A DNA stretch of 64,000 nt, from contig CACBBC010000003.1 in assembly GCA_902537415.1 (NCBI GenBank), forward strand, positions 27,057-91,056. Reading direction: 5' to 3'. Positions 62,354 through 64,000 of the stretch are shown piece by piece. How positions within the stretch are numbered: position 1 is the first letter of the stretch; each line of letters starts with the position of its first letter. The position numbers were made by a program, and so were the translations under genes. The notes under the pieces were generated by a model, which worked only from the letters and a program-made list of their open reading frames with translations, did not search any database and was not told the origin of the DNA. This DNA comes from an uncultured Alphaproteobacteria bacterium. GTDB lineage: Bacteria; Pseudomonadota; Alphaproteobacteria; Rhodobacterales; Rhodobacteraceae.

Positions 62354-63151
62354 TTATACTTTCCACACGTCAGGTGTATCCACTTGCCAAATCTCCAATA
62401 GTAGATGTATAGCTCTATCTTTAATTTCTTTTGCATTTGATCCAAACATTCGCACTAGCAAGCAATCATTTCTTAGACTGCTTCCAAAATAAACATTTTT
62501 ATTATCTTTTTTCAGATTTTTTAATTTTTGTTCATAAGCCAATGCTTTAGCCCCTACATAATAAAATGACGCATAAGACTTTATATCCTTTAAACCGGCG
62601 CAGTGTAATGGGACACTTTCTCTCCACCCTGACTGGTCAAAATATATCAATTTATCTCCCTTATATATTTTCCACTTATCATTAAAATTCGATTTTTGAA
62701 TATTTTCTCCCATTGCGGATCGGCCTAGAACTATCTGATCAAAGGCAAGAAATTCTGAGTTATCTTCGATACGTATCGTAATCTTTCTTGATAGATCACT
62801 CTTTGAAAAAAGAATGGTATCTTGGGGTAGCCAAAGTAATTTACTGTTTTTGCTTACGAAAAAAGTCGCTTCGACCTCAGCTGATCCATTGCTCGCTTTA
62901 TAAACCTTTTCCGACGCCTGTGTTGTAACGACAATAGAACTTTCTTCAGCGGCTTCTATAGAACTCTCAAACTTATCACCTCCTGTGATACCGCCAGCTG
63001 TATTAATAACAACACATTCCTTAATTTTAGAAAAGTTTTTAGGGAAAAAAAGCCTTGATGAGCCTTCTTGATAAAGTTCGCCAATTCTATTCCGACTACC
63101 TCTTATTGTAGCTTTTAGTTTGCCTGTGGCTCTTTCTAGTGGCTGATACAT
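62354..63151 (-). CDS. ureD: urease accessory protein UreD
   Basis: A 265-residue accessory protein and first gene of the urease run. ECVVINTAGGITGGDKFESSIEA is the diagnostic segment, with TTQASEKVYKASNG and LPQDTILFSKSDLSRK following. It binds the apo-urease and recruits UreF and UreG. About 125 bases separate it from the HMG-CoA lyase gene upstream, probably holding the urease promoter. No nickel transporter gene is in the window. Confidence 0.95.
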   Translation of the reverse strand: MYQPLERATGKLKATIRGSRNRIGELYQEGSSRLFFPKNFSKIKECVVINTAGGITGGDKFESSIEAAEESSIVVTTQASEKVYKASNGSAEVEATFFVSKNSKLLWLPQDTILFSKSDLSRKITIRIEDNSEFLAFDQIVLGRSAMGENIQKSNFNDKWKIYKGDKLIYFDQSGWRESVPLHCAGLKDIKSYASFYYVGAKALAYEQKLKNLKKDNKNVYFGSSLRNDCLLVRMFGSNAKEIKDRAIHLLLEIWQVDTPDVWKV

Positions 63152-63276
63152 TTATTTCTAACAACTGTAATCTCTTTCTACTATACTATAATCAAGATAC
63201 TTCTAGAAGTTAAATGTAGCGGGAAAAGTTGCATTACGTTGCGTAAAAAACACAACCAGTAATGTTAGTACAAGTA

Positions 63277-64000
63277 TTAGTATTGATTAATCTTACCTAT
63301 ATGTTTTTCCGCAAACTTTATTTTATCTAAATCTAAATCTTCACTGAAGCTGTTGATACCAAAAGCCTCAATTAAACTACGCGTATTTAGATTGCCTTTT
63401 GCACCGGGAGCATAAGGACACCCTCCAAGTCCACCTACTGCGGAGTCAAAGGTTGATAGTCCGTATTTTAGTCCGATTTCGACATTTCTTATAGCCGTAT
63501 CCGATGTGTCATGGAAATGTCCTGCAAGTTTTTTTTGATTTATCTCGGAACAAAGCACCTTGAGAAGTTCCTCTATAGTTTTAGGTGTACCCTTGCCTAT
63601 TGTATCTCCTAAGGAAACTTCATAACAACCCATGTCTAGGAGCTGTGACGCCACTTTGAGTACACTCTCTGGAGAAATTTTACCCTCATAGGGGCATTCA
63701 ACTATACACGATACATATCCTCTTACTGGCACTTTCTTTTCACTAGCCTTTTTGAAAAGATCCCGGAATCTTGCTAAACTTTCGTCTATTGAGCAATTAA
63801 CATTTTTTTGAGAAAAAGTCTCCGACGCAGCAGCAAAGACTGCGACCTCATCTACCTTAGCGTGCAATGCATTTTCAAAACCCTTTAAGTTTGGTGTCAA
63901 AGCGGTGTATTTAACACCGTCTACTCTTATTATTTCCTCAAAAATTTCATTGGTGCCCCTCATCTGAGGAACCCACTTTGCACTCACAAAACTACCGCAT
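63277..64000 (-). CDS. hydroxymethylglutaryl-CoA lyase, 5' end outside window
   Basis: The frame is open to the right edge (CGSFVSAKWVPQM before the apparent GTG), so the N-terminal part, roughly the first fifth of a usual 300-residue enzyme, is missing. Diagnostic segments are SFVSAKWVPQM, ALTPNLKGFENAL, EVSLGDTIGKGTP, LAGHFHDTSDTAIRN and SAVGGLGGCPYAPGAKGN with the catalytic Cys. The enzyme splits HMG-CoA into acetoacetate and acetyl-CoA in leucine degradation. Acetoacetate is also the by-product of the BKACE step. Confidence 0.93.
   Translation of the reverse strand, partial: CGSFVSAKWVPQMRGTNEIFEEIIRVDGVKYTALTPNLKGFENALHAKVDEVAVFAAASETFSQKNVNCSIDESLARFRDLFKKASEKKVPVRGYVSCIVECPYEGKISPESVLKVASQLLDMGCYEVSLGDTIGKGTPKTIEELLKVLCSEINQKKLAGHFHDTSDTAIRNVEIGLKYGLSTFDSAVGGLGGCPYAPGAKGNLNTRSLIEAFGINSFSEDLDLDKIKFAEKHIGKINQY

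Noticed and set aside
63152..63276. Search for an NtrC or sigma-54 site before ureD.
   Set aside because: No convincing TGGCAC-N5-TTGC or NtrC palindrome was found; GTTG/CAAC half-sites near 63230-63255 are too short to assign.
1..64000. CRISPR arrays, transposases, prophage genes, tRNA or rRNA genes.
   Set aside because: None was recognised on either strand.

Overview
The window is AT-rich, gene-dense bacterial chromosome from a Gram-negative with lipid A genes (lpxD, waaA). The order rplU-rpmA-(LysE)-obgE-proB-proA, the aroK-aroB pair divergent from xerD, a long Lys/Ala tail on L21, and carnitine, DmdA-like and urease genes point to a marine alphaproteobacterium with a compact genome (Rhodobacterales- or SAR116-like). 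This placement is inference from gene content; no rRNA or tRNA gene is visible. No insertion sequence, prophage or CRISPR array was seen.

Layout. 1-7.3 kb: the 3' part of an ASKHA corrinoid-activator gene, then an aroK-aroB-adaptor-RND efflux operon. 7.4-11.4 kb: a small membrane protein, an unrecognised exported protein, xerD and a CNNM/CorC transporter. 11.4-16.5 kb: cell envelope genes (lpxD with its own ACP and ketosynthase, an L,D-transpeptidase, a Tat-exported YcbK-like protein). 16.5-21.4 kb: proline synthesis, ObgE and ribosomal proteins. 21.5-23.3 kb: a four-gene operon with a metallo-beta-lactamase-fold hydrolase, a free-standing cyclic-nucleotide-binding domain, a small lipoprotein and YjbQ. 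23.4-31.6 kb: accessory metabolism (acyl-CoA enzymes, a serine hydrolase, two MFS transporters, GDPD, an atypical SDR).

31.6-38.7 kb: waaA beside a sialic-acid-type locus (neuB, neuC, neuA) that also carries a GMC oxidoreductase and a DegT/PLP aminotransferase. It has no sugar-nucleotide dehydratase, so I propose an amino-modified nonulosonate as product. This is the best candidate for an undescribed pathway here.

39-50 kb: an AhpD-like protein, a thioesterase, a PAS/class III cyclase and an amidase. Then come an acyl-CoA dehydrogenase, an NDP-forming CoA ligase and CaiD, followed by a small remnant-like ORF, Fhs and FolD. 50-57 kb: an NrtS-like protein, a uronate-dehydrogenase-like enzyme, a ThDP enzyme, a transthyretin-like protein, a DmdA-like methyltransferase, BKACE (CdhC) and a carnitine dehydrogenase-thioesterase fusion (CdhA-CdhB). 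Together these can be read as gamma-butyrobetaine/crotonobetaine to carnitine to glycine betaine, with methyl groups passing to tetrahydrofolate and on to formate through FolD and Fhs. The corrinoid activator at the left edge fits the same methylamine theme.

57-64 kb: a complete urease operon (ureDABCEFG) lies between genes for two leucine-degradation enzymes, a methylglutaconyl-CoA hydratase-like protein and HMG-CoA lyase, all on the minus strand.
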